Assembly: GCF_003255815.1 (NCBI RefSeq)
Contig: NC_037689.1
Span: 23,449,750 to 23,513,749 of the forward strand
Length of the DNA stretch: 64,000 nucleotides
Direction of reading: 5' to 3'
From: Theropithecus gelada
Lineage: Eukaryota; Chordata; Mammalia; Primates; Cercopithecidae
Positions 34,250 through 45,565 of this stretch are shown here, in pieces. Position 1 is the stretch's first letter. Each line of letters opens with the position of its first letter. Below the pieces are notes generated by a model. That model did no database searches. It saw only the letters and a program-made list of their open reading frames with translations, and was not told the DNA's origin. A program made the translations under genes and the position numbers.

Positions 34250-34536
34250 TTTTTGAGACAGAGTCTCGCTCTGTCACCCAAGCTGGAGTGCAGTGGTGCA
34301 ATCTCGGCTCACTGCAACCTCCGCCTCCTGAGTTCAAGCGATTCTCCTGCCTCAGCCTCCCGAGTAGCTGGGATTACAGGCGAGTGTCACTACGCCCGGT
34401 TAATTTTTTGTATTTTTAGTAGAGACGGGGTTTCACCGTGTTAGCCAGGATGGTCTCGATCTCCTGACCTTGTGATCCGCCCGCCTCAGCCTCCCAAAGC
34501 GTTGGGATTACAGGCGTGAGCCACCGCGCCCTGCCA
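34250..34536 (-). mobile_element. Alu, antisense
   Basis: GAGACAGAGTCTCGCTCTGT to CGCGCCCTGCC. Confidence 0.94.
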
Positions 34537-34998
34537 GGAATCTGAACTTTAAACACTGTGCCTTGATCCTCATGCGTATTCAACTTGAAATATCTGCTTT
34601 GTAGCCCAGCACGGCATGGGCTGATCCAGCTACTTACGAACTGATGACGGTGTTGTTGGCGTCTCCAGCTGTCCTTGGTTTCCTCTTTCTCCTTGCAGTT
34701 CTATCCATCTTTGCCTTTTGTATTTTGATGCTACGTTATTTGGTGCCTACAAGTTAAGGATTGTTACGTCATATGTCTCATTTCTGACGTCCCTTCTTTA
34801 CCCTTGGCAATTTTCCTTCTGAAGCTTGTTTTAGATGGGAATTGGAAGGAAAGGAATTGGATAGAAACGGGTGTCCATGGCAATCTGAGGTCTAGCCCCC
34901 TGGACACGCACAGATGACGTCCAGCATGGCATGAGCGTGCTCACAAGTGCCTTTCAGGGAAGGTTCTAAGGTCGGGGGATAAAGAACTGGTATTTGTG
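34537..34998. other. Unique intergenic sequence
   Basis: Nothing recognised. Confidence 0.5.
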
Positions 34999-35286
34999 GG
35001 CTGGGCGTGGTGGCTCACGCCTGTCATCCCAGCACATTGGGAGGCCGAGGCAGGCGGATCACGAGGTCAGGAGATGGAGACCATCCTGGCCAACATGGTG
35101 AATCCCCGTCTCTACATAAAATACAAAAATTAGCCGGGTGCGGTGGCAGGCACCTGTAGTCCCAGCTACCAGGGAGGCTGAGGCAGGAGAATGGCTTGAA
35201 CCTGGGAGGCGGAGGTTGCAGTGAGCTGAGATCCGGCCACTGCACTCCAGCCTGGGCGACAGAGCCAGACTCCATCTCAAAAATAA
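34999..35286 (+). mobile_element. Alu, sense
   Basis: GGCTGGGCGTGGTGGCTCAC start; short A-rich tail. Confidence 0.94.
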
Positions 35287-35634
35287 AGTATTTGTGTGTG
35301 TGTGAGACATTGCAGTGACTTATTGCAGTTGCTTTTAGAGGCATGGGAGCAACACGAAGAATGTAGATTCAGGAGCTAGAATGCCTGATTCTGAACCGGT
35401 TCCCCGAACAGCTTGCCTTCTGCAAGGTGAGGGGCGGGGGAGTGGGAGCTGTGTGTGGAACACACAGGTCAGTGTTTCTCTGGAACCTCCATCGTTTGGT
35501 TGGATCCTCTGAGGCTTGAGAAACGTCAACATTGTGAGTTCAGGTCGGATTTTCCATGTTACCAATACTTTTATTTTTTTTCTAGAAATTTCTCCCTCTC
35601 TCTCCCAACCCTTCTCAGTGTCTCCCTCCTGTCT

Positions 35635-36145
35635 CTTCTCTCCTCTCTTAATCCTTCCTTCTCTCCTCTCGCCCAGCTTCCCCTGTGCTTCTCCTCTCTC
35701 CCGATCTCTGTTTTTGTCTCTCTTTGTCTCTCCTCCTCTCTCTTTTTTTTTTTTTTTTAATTTTTTCGAGACGGAGTCTCGCTCTGTCTCCCAGGCTGGA
35801 GTGCAGTGGCGCGATCTCGGCTCACTGCAACCTCCGCCTCCCGGGTTCACGCCATTCTCCTGCCTCAGCCTCCCGAGTAGCTGGGACTACAGGCGCCCGC
35901 CACCATGCCTGGCTGATTTTTCGTAGAGATGGGGTTTCACCGTGTTGGTCAGGCTGGTCTTGAACTCCTGACCTCGTGATCCGCCCGCCTCAGCCTCCAA
36001 AGTGCTGGGATGACAGGCGTGAGCCACCGTGCCAGGCAGTCTCTCCTCTCTTAATGCATCCTTCTGTCTTCTCGCCCAGCTTCCCCTCTGCTCGCCCTCT
36101 CTCCCGATCTCTATTTTAGTCTCTCTTTGTCTCTCTCCGTCTTGT
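35635..36145. repeat. ~100-bp direct repeats flanking an antisense Alu
   Basis: 35,635-35,735 and 36,045-36,145 share CCTCTCTTAAT, CGCCCAGCTTCCCCT, TCTCCCGATCTCT and GTCTCTCTTTGTCTCTC. The Alu at 35,742-36,036 sits between them. Confidence 0.88.
35742..36036 (-). mobile_element. Alu, antisense
   Basis: Poly-T, CGAGACGGAGTCTCGCTCTG, ending CCGTGCCAGGC. Confidence 0.94.
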
Positions 36146-36228
36146 GATTTAGGGCATTTTGTGCTGAGTCCCTTTCTAGTAATTGGGATCATTATCTCGT
36201 CATGGGTCATTAAAAATAGCCACAATTG

Positions 36229-37017
36229 GCCAGGCGCGGTGGCTCACGCCTGTCATCCCAGCACTTTGGGAGACCGAGGCCGGTGGATCACCTGAGGTCA
36301 GGAGTTCAAGACCAGCCTGGCCAACATGGTGAAACCCCGTCTCTACTAAAAATACAAAAATTAGCCGGGTGTGGTGGCACATGCCTGTAGTCCCAGCCAC
36401 TCGGGAGGCTGAGGCAGGAGAATCACTTGAACCTGGGGGGCAGAGGTTTTAGTGAGCCAAGATCGCGCCACTGCACTCCAGCCTGGGCCACAAAAATGAA
36501 GCTCTGTCTCAGAAATAATAATAATAAATAAATCTGCAATGAATTTGAATTCCACCTGGCAGAACAGAAAAAGAATGGATTTATTCCAAAATAGGAGTGA
36601 GAACGTGTGATCCTCTCATTCATATCGTTTTATGATGCTTAGTTCTGAACTGATTTGCCACATGTGTTCAGTTGGGATCTCAGGATGTCTTTTAGCCAAA
36701 AAAAAATCAAACTTCTCCTGGCCGGTGCGGTGGCTCACGCCTGTCATCCCAGCACTTTGGAGGCCGAGGTGGGCAGATCACGAGGTCAGGAGATTGAGAC
36801 CAGCCTGGCTAACACGGTGAAACCCCGTCTCTACTAAAAATACAAAAAACTAGCCGGGCGTGGTGGCGGCACCTGTAGTCCCAGCTACTTGGGAGGCTGA
36901 GACAGGAGAACGCTGTGAACCCGGGAGGCGGAGCTTGCAGTGAGCTGAGATGGCGCCACTGCACTCCAGCCTGGGCGACAGAACGAGACTCCATCTCCAA
37001 AAAAAAAAAAAAAAATC
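36229..37017 (+). mobile_element. Two sense Alus
   Basis: 36,229-36,534 with an (AAT)n tail and 36,720-37,017 with a poly-A tail; unique sequence lies between. Confidence 0.93.
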
Positions 37018-37072
37018 AGACTTCCCTGTTGAGTATGACGTGTGTCACGGTGACCATGCTGGGCTCCTTCCC

Positions 37073-37355
37073 TTTTTTTTTTTTTTTCAGGACAGTCTCC
37101 CAGGCTGGAGTGCGGTGGCACAATCTCGGCTCACTGCAACCTCCGTCTCCCGGGTTCAAGCAATTCTGCTGCCTCGGCCTCCCGAGTAGCTGGGACTACA
37201 GGCACATGCCACTGTGCCTGGCTATTTTTTGTATTTTTAGTAGAGACGGGGGGTTTCACCATGTTGACCAGGCTGGTCTCGAACTCCTGACCTCAGGTGA
37301 TCCACCTGCGTTTCAAGGTGCTGGGATGACAGGCGTGAGCCACTGCACCCAGCCT
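37073..37355 (-). mobile_element. Alu, antisense
   Basis: Poly-T then CAGGACAGTCTCCCAGG (short deletion at the start), ending GCACCCAGCC. It lies 55 bases from the sense Alu at 36,720, forming an inverted pair. Confidence 0.92.
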
Positions 37356-37647
37356 CGCCAGGTAAACTTTCAGGTTCAAAAGTGCCGCTTGGAATTCCAG
37401 CGGGCAGGAGGCTGGGGATACGGGTGCATGTGAAGAAAGCAGTGGTGTGTCTACGATTGCACTCTCTGTGCCCACGTGGACACGTTCAGCTCCCACTCAG
37501 AAGTGAGAACACGTTGCGTTTGACTTTCTGCGTCTCCTTGATTTCAATTAAAGTAACAGCCTCCAGGGCAACAAAACCGCACTTCTATGCCCTAAATCTA
37601 TAATATGTCAAGGTAAAAAAACAAACAAACAAACAAAAAAACAGTGG

Positions 37648-37935
37648 CCCGGGCACGGTGGCTCACGTCTGTCATCCCAGCACTCTGGGAGGCCAAGGCA
37701 GGTGGATCACCTGAGGTCAGGAGTTCCAGACCGGCCCAGCCAACATGGTGAAACCCCATCTCTACTAAAAATACAAAAATTAGCCATGCCTGGTGGCGGG
37801 CACCTGTCGTCCCAGCTACTCGGGGGGCTGAGGCATGAGAATTGCTTGAACCCGGGAAGTGGAGGTTGCAGTGAGCTGAGATCACCCCACTGCACTCCAG
37901 CCTGGGCGACAGAGTAAGGTTCCGTCTCAAATAAA
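37648..37935 (+). mobile_element. Alu, sense
   Basis: GGCCCGGGCACGGTGGCTCA start. Confidence 0.93.
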
Positions 37936-38151
37936 TATGTATTTCAAAAGTGTCAATATGACATGAACTGGTGTTAATTTGTTCACCTGTATTGTGTAAA
38001 TGGATGGTTTTGGTTATTAGATTGCGATAGTGTTCAAATTCTATAGGCCCTCGCCTTCAGGACGAACCAAAGATGTTTTGAAAAATTATGTATTCTTTGT
38101 CTAAAATGGCACCACCTGCATTTTTGAAAAAGTTGAGGTGATATTACAAAT

Positions 38152-38735
38152 GCCTCGGGCGGCTCGTGCCTGTAAGCCCAGCACTCTGGGAGGCCGTAGC
38201 AGGAGGATCACTTGCGTCCAGGAGTTCGAGAACAGCCTGGGCAACAAAGCAAGACCCCATCTCTACAAAAATAAAAAATTAATCGGGCTTGGTGGCAGGC
38301 ACCTGTCGTCCCAGCTGCTCAGGAGGCTGAGGCAGGAGGATTGACCGAGTCCAGGCGTTGGAGACCAGCCTGGGCAACATGGTGAGACCTCGTCTCTAGC
38401 AAACATATGGAAACTTTTACGTTTTTAAACTAGCTGGGTGTGACCCTATAATCCCAGCACTTTGGGAGGCTGAGGCGGGCAGATCACGAGGTCAGGAGAT
38501 CGAGACCATCCTGGCTAACACGGTGAAACCCCGTCTCTACTAAAAATACAAAAAAAAATTAGCGGGGGAGGGGGGGTGGCAGGTGCCTGTAGTCCCAGCT
38601 ACTCGGGAGGCTGAGGCAGGAGAATGGCGTGAACCCGGGAGGCGGAGCTCGCAGTGAGCCGAGATCGCGCCACTGCACTCCAGCCTGGGCGACAGAGCGA
38701 GACTCCGTCTCTAAATAAATAAAGAAACACATACA
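38152..38735 (+). mobile_element. Two sense Alus (one degraded)
   Basis: 38,152-38,410 is an old, truncated element; 38,440-38,735 lacks the usual first bases and ends in (AAAT)n. Confidence 0.88.
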
Positions 38736-39414
38736 TACAAAATAAAAAGCACTGTAGAGAAATGGGGTAAAGGAGAGACCCTGGCCCCCGGCCATAGCCG
38801 TGGATGTCCAGATGGCGATGTGTTGCCCTGGGCTGGGGCTACAGGGTGCCTCTCTGCAGGCCTCCAGCATCTCCAACGGTGGCTTCCCAGGGGATGCTGA
38901 AGCTGTGGGCAGACCAGCATCACCCAGGTGTCCCGTGGGTGATCCCTCCCACGCCTCCCTCCTGGGCACCTGCCCCTCCTCACTGGCTCATCCTCCTTCC
39001 CACCTGCTGGAGGACATGAACACCCTCCTGGTGGTGTCCTCGAGCCCTGTCCACCCGTCCAGGAGCTGGGGCATCCCATGTTTCCCGCCTTGCTCTCCAG
39101 TGCAGCCTGACTCAAAGCAGGAGCTTAACCCCCTCCCCTCCCCGCTGTACGCTGCTCCAGCAAACCTCTGGAGTTTGCACCTGGCGGCTGGATCACAGGG
39201 GCTGCCGCCTCCGTCCCAGACGGTGGGGACACTTCCCTGCACCCCACCTCACTCAGCTCCTGCCTCTGCTTCTGGTGAAAACCTTCTCCCATCACTCCGT
39301 CCCCTGTCTGCAGCAAATGCCTGTTGTCCAGGCTGCCAGAGAGACCACCGGGGCACTCAGTCCGGAGGCCCACCTGTGCCAGGGTCATTGGGAGGTAAAA
39401 GCAACAGCACGTCG
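38736..39414. other. Unique intergenic sequence
   Basis: A + frame is open from 38,800 into the next Alu (to 39,516), but its Alu-derived end and lack of family resemblance argue against a gene. Confidence 0.5.
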
Positions 39415-39715
39415 GCCGGGCGCGGTGGCTCACGCCTGTCATCCCAGCACTTTGGGAGGCCGAGGTGGGCGGATCACAAAGTCAGGAGATCGAGACCATC
39501 CTGGCGAACACGGTGAAACCCCGTCTATACTAAAAATACAAAAATTAGCCAGGTGCGGTGGCGGGAACCTGTAGTCCCAGCTACTCGGGAGGCTGAGGCA
39601 GGAGAATGGCATGAACCAGGGAGGCGGAGGTTGCCGTGAGCCGAGATCCTGCCACTGCACTCCAGCCTGGGCAACAGAGCAAGCCTCTGTCACCAAAAAA
39701 AAAAAAAAACCAAAG
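39415..39715 (+). mobile_element. Alu (Y-like), sense
   Basis: GGCCGGGCGCGGTGGCTCAC start, poly-A tail. Confidence 0.95.
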
Positions 39716-40029
39716 CAACAGGACATTCCCTTGGGAGAATGGAGGAGCAGCCAGCTATTTTGTGACAGTTGCCCCAGAGCAGGACCCACACACCTGACCG
39801 TCCAGGGCCAATCACCCCACAGGCATCTCAGACACCACATATCCCCGCCAAATCCCAGCCTCCGTGCCCTGCAAACCCGCCCAGCCCTGGATCTTCTGCA
39901 TTCTGGGGCTGTGGGGACACCACGCTGGCCTGGCCGGGAGGGTCCCAGGCTCTTCTCAATCTCTCGGGCCCCTCCTCTCCTGCTGCCGCTGCCCCAGTGA
40001 GCCTGCGAGACCTGTAGGAAGCTTCAGGG

Positions 40030-40605
40030 GCCCGAGCCTCCAGGCCAGCCCTTCCCCTACTCCAGCCAAACTTCCAGGCCGCCCCGTCCCCTACTCCAGC
40101 CAAACCTCCAGGCCGCCCCGTCCCCTGCTCCAGCCAAACCTCCAGGCCGCCCCTGTCCCCTGCTCCAGCCAAGCCTCCAGGCCGCCCCTGCCCCTGCTCC
40201 AGCCAAACCTCCAGGCCGCCCCTGCCCCTGCTCCAGCCAAACCTCCAGGCTGCCCCTGCCCCTGCTCCAGCCAAACCTCCAGGCCGCCCCTGTCCCTGCT
40301 CCAGCCAACCCTCCAGGCCGCCCCGTCCCCTACTCCAGCCAACCCTCCAGGCCGCCCCGTCCCCTGCTCCAGCCAAGCCTCCAGGCCGCCCCGTCCCCTA
40401 CTCCAGCCAAACCTCCAGGCCGCCCCTGTCCCCTGCTCCAGCCAAACCTCCAGGCCGCCCCGTCCCCTACTCCAGCCAAGCCTCCAGGCCGCCCCTGTCC
40501 CCTACTCCAGCCAAGCCTCCAGGCCGCCCCTGTCCCCTACTCCAGCCAAACCTCCAGGCCGCCCCTGCCCCTGCTCCAGCCAAACCTCCAGGCCACTCCT
40601 GCCCC
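40030..40605 (+). repeat. 34-bp minisatellite, first block (about 17 units)
   Basis: Units of CCAAACCTCCAGGCCGCCCC followed by GTCCCCTACTCCAG, 33-35 bases each, with several intermixed variants (CTGCCCCTG, CTGTCCCCTG). Confidence 0.95.
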
Positions 40606-40969
40606 TGTAGCAGGACTAGCCATGGACAAAAACCCCTCAGACACCAGGTTAAGAAAGGTCTCGGCTGTATTCCGCCAGGAGCGTCGGCAGACTCAAGTCT
40701 TAAGAGCCGAGCTCCCGGAAGACAGAGTTCCTGGCCCTTTGAAGGGCTTACAACTCGAAGGGGTTCCACGTGAAAGGGTCGTGCTAGATGGAGAGCACAT
40801 GGGGTTAGAGTCAGGGGGGCGTTAATCTTTTAACCTCAGGCCTGGTCATCCGTGGCGCCCGGCTGGTCTTGCCGCTGACTTCATTCCTGTTGTTTTTCAA
40901 CTTTTATTTCCTCCTCCTCTTCAGAGACAGGAGACGGTAAGAGAAATGGCTGCTCTCCTCACCCCTACT
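40606..40969 (-). mobile_element. Solo LTR, class I ERV, antisense, inside the minisatellite
   Basis: Reverse complement of the LTR family at 17,609-17,973 (TGTAGCAGGACTAGCC start; GGGAGCTCGG and CGACGCTCC in reverse). It splits a minisatellite unit, which fits insertion into a pre-existing array. No retroviral genes. Confidence 0.78.
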
Positions 40970-41335
40970 TCAGCCAAACCTCCAGGCCACCCCTGCCCCT
41001 ACTCCAGCTAAGACCCCAGGCCTCCCCTGACCCTACTCCACCTAAGACCCCAGGCCTCCCCTGACCGTACTCCAGCTAAGACCCCAGGCCACTCCTGCCC
41101 CTACTCCAGCTAAGACCCCAGGCCTCCCCTGACCCTACTCCAGCTAAGACCCCAGGCCACCCCTGCCCCTACTCCAGCCAAACCTCCAGGCCACCCCTGC
41201 CCCTACTCCAGCTAAGACACCAGGCCTCCCCTGACCGTACTCCAGCTAAGACCCCAGGCCTCCCCTGACCGTACTCCAGCTAAGACCCCAGGCCACCCCT
41301 GCCCCTATTCCAGCCAGGCCTCCAGGCCGTCCCAC
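40970..41335 (+). repeat. 34-bp minisatellite, second block (about 11 units)
   Basis: Same family as the block left of the LTR, but dominated by a different variant: AAGACCCCAGGCCTCCCCTG followed by ACCCTACTCCAGCT. Confidence 0.94.
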
Positions 41336-41811
41336 TTGCCCGAGTTGTACACAAGCTCCTGGGGTTTCTGGCCAACTCTATCTCCCAAACATCCCATCCC
41401 CAAATGGCAGCTTCTGACCGTGTCCAGACCACGCAGGCCTCTCCCGAAACCGTCCTGCCAGACCCTGTCTCAAGGTGGTGACGGACGGGGGTCCGGGCAA
41501 TGTCCCTGAGGGTTTTTAAAACCAGCCTGTCTGCTATCCACCGGCCCCCTCCCCTTCCTCTGTCTTTTCAGATGCTCCGGCCACACAGGGTTCTCGGTTT
41601 TCGTTTGAACAGCCTGCACGCACTGCCGCTCCCCCACGGGCTCGGTACCTGCCGCTCCATCTGGCATGGATGGCCTCTCCTGGGAGCACCCACCCGGTCC
41701 CTCCTGCCTCAGATTTCAAAGAATTCCACAACCACCTTCACCCCAGAATCCAGCTCTCCCTCCCCTCCGCTGCTGTCCACACCCTCAAATCACCTTCTAA
41801 CATCTTCATCT
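41336..41811. other. Unique intergenic sequence
   Basis: Nothing recognised. Confidence 0.5.
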
Positions 41812-42108
41812 TTTTTTTTGAGATAGAGTCTCGCTCTGTCTCCCAAGCTGCACTGCAGGGGCGTGATCTCGGCTCACTGCAACCTCCACCTCCCGGGTTC
41901 CCGCCATTCTCCTGCCTCAGCCTCCCGAGTAGCTGGGATGACAGACGTGCACCGCCACCAGGCCCAGCTAATTTTTTGTATTTGTAGTAGAGACGGGGGT
42001 TTCACCATGTTGGCCAGGCGGGTCTGGAACTCCTGACCTCACATGATCTGGCTGTCTTAGCCTCTCCCAGATTGCTGGGGTGACACGTGTGATCCACCAC
42101 ACCTGGCC
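41812..42108 (-). mobile_element. Alu, antisense
   Basis: GAGATAGAGTCTCGCTCTGT to CCACACCTGGCC. Confidence 0.93.
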
Positions 42109-42111
42109 TGA

Positions 42112-42330
42112 GATCTGATGGTTTTATAAACGGGAGATCCGCGGCGCATGCCCTCTTGCCTGCTGCCGGCTGTAAGACCTGCCTTCGCTTCTCCTTCGCT
42201 TCCCCGCCGTGGCTGTGGAGGCCTCTCTGGCCGCGTGGAACTGTGAGACCATTAAACATTTTTGTTTCTTTATAAATTACCCAGTCTGAGGTATGCCTTT
42301 GTCAGCAGCATGAAAACGGACTAATACAAT
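42112..42330 (+). mobile_element. MaLR LTR 3' part (MST/THE1-like), sense
   Basis: TTTTATAAACGGGAGA, TGGAACTGTGAGACCATTAA and AAATTACCCAGTCTGAGGTA, ending GAAAACGGACTAATACA, as expected for the 3' half of an MST-type LTR. Non-coding. Confidence 0.85.
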
Positions 42331-42374
42331 ATGTTTGTCAGCCACGAGTGTGTCTTGTTTTTCAGAAGTGTCTG

Positions 42375-42668
42375 TCGGTCGGGCGCGGTGGCTCACGCCT
42401 GTCATCCCAGCACTCTGGGAGGCCGAGGCAGGCGGATCACAAGGTCAAGAGATCGAGACCATCCTGGCCAACATGGTGAAACCCCGACTCTACTGAAAAT
42501 ACAAAAACTAGCCGGGCGCGGTGGCAGGTGCCTGTTATCCCAGCTACTCAGGAGGCTGAGGCAGGAGAATGGCGGGAACCCGGGAGGCGGAGGATGCAGT
42601 GAGCCCAGATCGCAGCCACTGCACTCCAGCCTGGTGACAGAGCGAGACTCCGTCTCAAAAACAAGACA
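42375..42668 (+). mobile_element. Alu, sense
   Basis: GTCGGGCGCGGTGGCTCACG start. Confidence 0.94.
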
Positions 42669-42924
42669 AGTGTCCGTTCATGTCCTTTGTAAGTCTCCAT
42701 TCTCTAGTCACCGTGTCCCTGCCCTTCTCAATGCCTCACGTAATCGCCTTAACTCAGATCCCTGAGAAATCCGCTCAGCAGGCAGAGATTGGGCCGCCTG
42801 ACAGTGGCTCTGGGGTTCCATTAAGCAAATGTGATCGGGGGCCAGCCCTGTCTGTCTCCAGGTGTCCCCTGGAGTCCCCTGGAGTCCCCAAGGACCCTTC
42901 GTCGCTCTGAACTTCAAGGCCTTC

Positions 42925-43163
42925 TCTCTTTCTTTCTCTCTTTCCCTCCCTCCCTCCCTCCCTTCCTTCTTTCCTTCCTTCCTTCTTTCCTTCCCTCCCT
43001 CCCTCCTTTCCTTTCTTTCTTTCTCTCTCTCTCTACCTCCCTTCCTTCCTCCCTCCCTGCTTTCTTTTCTCTTTTCTTTCTTTCTTTTCTTTTCCTTTCC
43101 TTTCCTTCCCTTCCTTTCCTTTTCCCTTTCTTTCTTTTCCTTCCTTCCTTCCTTCCTTCCTTC

Positions 43164-43218
<55 letters not shown>

Positions 43219-43435
43219 TCCTTCTTTCTTTCTCTTTCTTTCTGTTTTCTTTCTCTCTCTATCTCTCTTTCTCTCCTTCCTTCCTTCCTTCCTTCATTCC
43301 TTCCTTCTTTCCTTCCTTCCTTCCTTCTTTCCTTCCTTCCTTCCTTCCTTCCTTCCTTCCTTCCTTCCTTCCTTCCTTCCCTTCTCTCTCTCTCTCTTTT
43401 CTTTCCTTCTTTTCTTTTCTTTCTTCTTCCTTTCT
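42925..43435 (+). repeat. CTTT/CCTT pyrimidine tract on an Alu tail
   Basis: About 510 bases, almost all C/T, including long (CTTT)n and (CCTT)n; it ends in the start of the antisense Alu at 43,436. Confidence 0.94.
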
Positions 43436-43832
43436 TTTTGAGACAGACTCTCACTCTGTCCCCCAGGCTGGAGTGCAGTGGCCGGATCTCAGCTCACCAC
43501 AACCTCCGCCTCCCGGGTTCACGCCATTCTCCTGCCTCAGCCTCCCAAGTAGCTGGGATGACAGGCGTGAGCCACCACGCCCGCCCAATTTTTGTATTTT
43601 TAGTAGAGATGGGGTTTCACCATGTTGGCCAGGCTGGTCTTGAACTCCTGACCTCAAGTGATCCTCCCGCCTCAGCCTCCTAAAGGGCTGGGATGACAGA
43701 CTTGAGCCACCACACCTGGCTAATTTTTGTATTTTTAGTAGAGTCAGGGTTTCACCATGTTGGCCAGGCTGGTCTCAAACTCCTGACCTCAGGTGATCTG
43801 CCCCAAATTGCTGGGAAGCCACCGCACCCGGG
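43436..43832 (-). mobile_element. Antisense Alu with an extra half unit
   Basis: After a normal right arm, ATTTTTGTATTTTTAGTAGA recurs at about 43,589 and 43,723, a duplicated half of about 135 bases. Confidence 0.88.
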
Positions 43833-43867
43833 TAAGGCTGTGTTTATATTCTTCCCTAGAAAATCAC

Positions 43868-44170
43868 TCGGAGGACGGGCGCGGTGGCTCACTCCTGTCA
43901 TCCCAGCACTTTGGGAGGCCGAGGCAAGTGGATCACCTGAGGTCAGGAGTTCGAGACCAGCCTGACCAACACAGTGAAACCCTGTCTCTACTAAAAATAC
44001 AAAATTAGCCGGGCATGGTGGCGGGTGCCTGTAATCGCAGCTACTCGGGAGGCTGAGACAGGAGAATGGCTTGAACCCGGGAGGCAGAGGTTGCGGTGAG
44101 CTGAGATCCGGCCACTGCACTCCAGCCTAGATGACAAGGGTGAGACTGTCTCAAAAAAAAAAAAAAAAAT
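43868..44170 (+). mobile_element. Alu, sense
   Basis: GACGGGCGCGGTGGCTCACT start, poly-A tail. Confidence 0.94.
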
Positions 44171-44322
44171 CACTCTAGATATATTACATTCCACTTTCTA
44201 TCCAACCAAAAACAAACAGGCGTTCCTGCCAAGATGGAGTCGGGCTCCCACTTTGAACCTTTCCTTCGCCCCCACACATGCCATGCGTCCGCAGAAATGG
44301 GGCTAAGGCCTGGCATGGTCAC

Positions 44323-44624
44323 ATTTTTTTTTTTTTTTTTCTTGAGACAGAGTCTCACTCTGTCGCCCAGGCTGGAGTGCAGTGGCGCGATCTCAGCTCA
44401 CTGTAACCTCCGCCTCCCAGGTTCACGCCATTCTCCTGCTTCAGCCTCCCGAGTAGCTGGGACTACAGGTGCCCACCACCACGCCCGGCTAGTTTTTTGT
44501 ATTTTTAGTAGAGACGGGGTTTCACCGTGTTCGCCAGGATGATCTCGATCTCCTGACCTCGTGATCTGCCTGCCTCAGCCTCCCAGAGTGCTAGGATGAC
44601 AGGCGTGAGCCCCCGCACCTGGCC
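44323..44624 (-). mobile_element. Alu, antisense
   Basis: Poly-T, GAGACAGAGTCTCACTCTG, ending CGCACCTGGCC. Confidence 0.94.
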
Positions 44625-44689
44625 CTGGCACGATCACATATTAATTATATGCAGGCATTTAGATTGTTCAAATAAACATTGCAAGATAT

Positions 44690-45092
44690 CTAGGCTGAAG
44701 TGGGAGAATCTCTTGAAGTCAGGAGTTCGAGACCAGCCTGGGCAACACAGTGAAACCCCCATCTCTACAAAGAATTCAAAAAGTAGCCAGGCACAGTGGC
44801 TCATGCCTGTCATCCCAACACTTTGGGAGGCTGAGGCGGGTGGATCACCTGAGGTCAGGAGTTTGAGACCAGCCTGGCCAACATGGCAAAACCCTGTCTC
44901 TACTAAAAATACAAAAATTACCCAGGCGTGGTGGCGGGCACCTGTCGTCCCAGCTACTTGGGAGGCTGAGGCAGGAGAATCGCTTGAACCCGGGAGGTGG
45001 AGGTTGCAGCGAGCTGAGATTGCACCACTGCACTCCAGCCTGGGCGACAGAGCAACACTGCATCTCAACAAAAAAGGAAAAAAAAAAAAAGG
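44690..45092 (+). mobile_element. Partial and full sense Alu
   Basis: 44,690-44,786 is a mid-Alu fragment; 44,787-45,092 is a full element with an A-rich tail, the last repeat before the ASMT promoter. Confidence 0.9.
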
Positions 45093-45169
45093 GGTCTCAG
45101 TATGTTGCCCAGGCTGGCCCGCTGGCATCTTGATGTTGAACTTCCAGCGTCTAGATGTATGAGAGAACT

Positions 45170-45496
45170 GTTTTTTGAGGGGTGAGCGTATTGGTCTGGG
45201 ATCAGTTCTACAGCTGATGACTCCACGGCTCAGGGGAGGCCTCAGGCAGACTATTTTAGGGCTGCGGAAGGGCCCGCGCAGAAAGCCGGGGAATTCCGAC
45301 ACGCTTTGTGATCCCCTAATAAGGTTAATGCGAGTTTCTAGAGTGATCTGTCTTTGTTTGAGTACTGGGCAGCCAGCAGGGAGATTCAGACAGCAGCCGT
45401 GAGCGGGTCCCTCCTTCCCAGCTTGCCAGCAGGCTCCGTGCTCCTAGAAGCAAACGCTCCAGAGGCTCCGGACGCCGCGGCTGGATTGGAGACGAC
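45170..45496 (+). promoter_or_regulatory. ASMT proximal upstream region (putative promoter and 5' UTR)
   Basis: This unique sequence lies between the last upstream Alu (ends about 45,090) and the ASMT ATG. There is no TATA box and no CpG island. TGATGACTCC (AP-1-like) lies near 45,217 and CTAATAAGGTTAATG, with TAAT cores, near 45,317. ASMT is known to depend on OTX2/CRX, which bind TAATCC/TAAGCC; no perfect site is evident here. The assignment rests on position only. Confidence 0.45.
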
Positions 45497-45565
45497 ATGG
45501 GTTCCTCAGGGGACGACGGCTATCGCCTCCTCAATGAGTACACCAACGGCTTCATGGTGTCCCAG
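45497..45565 (+). CDS. ASMT: ASMT coding exon 1, residues 1-23
   Basis: ATG at 45497 (context GACGACATGG, G at +4) opens MGSSGDDGYRLLNEYTNGFM, the family N-terminus. The exon ends GTG TCC CAG with donor GTAGGA at 45566. Sequence from about 45,350 is presumably 5' UTR; its upstream limit is not visible. Confidence 0.96.

Noticed and set aside
38800..39516. Candidate exon or gene of 238 codons
   Set aside because: The end is Alu-derived, no splice partners or known family; unique intergenic sequence is the simpler reading.
39864..40610. 248-codon Pro-rich frame
   Set aside because: It is the 34-bp minisatellite read in one frame; it has no gene context.
42831..43683. Leu/Ser/Phe/Pro-rich and Lys/Arg/Glu-rich long frames over pyrimidine tracts
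   Set aside because: Translations of CTTT/CCTT repeats fused to Alu; the same holds at 16.6, 33.8, 56.8 and 63.2 kb.
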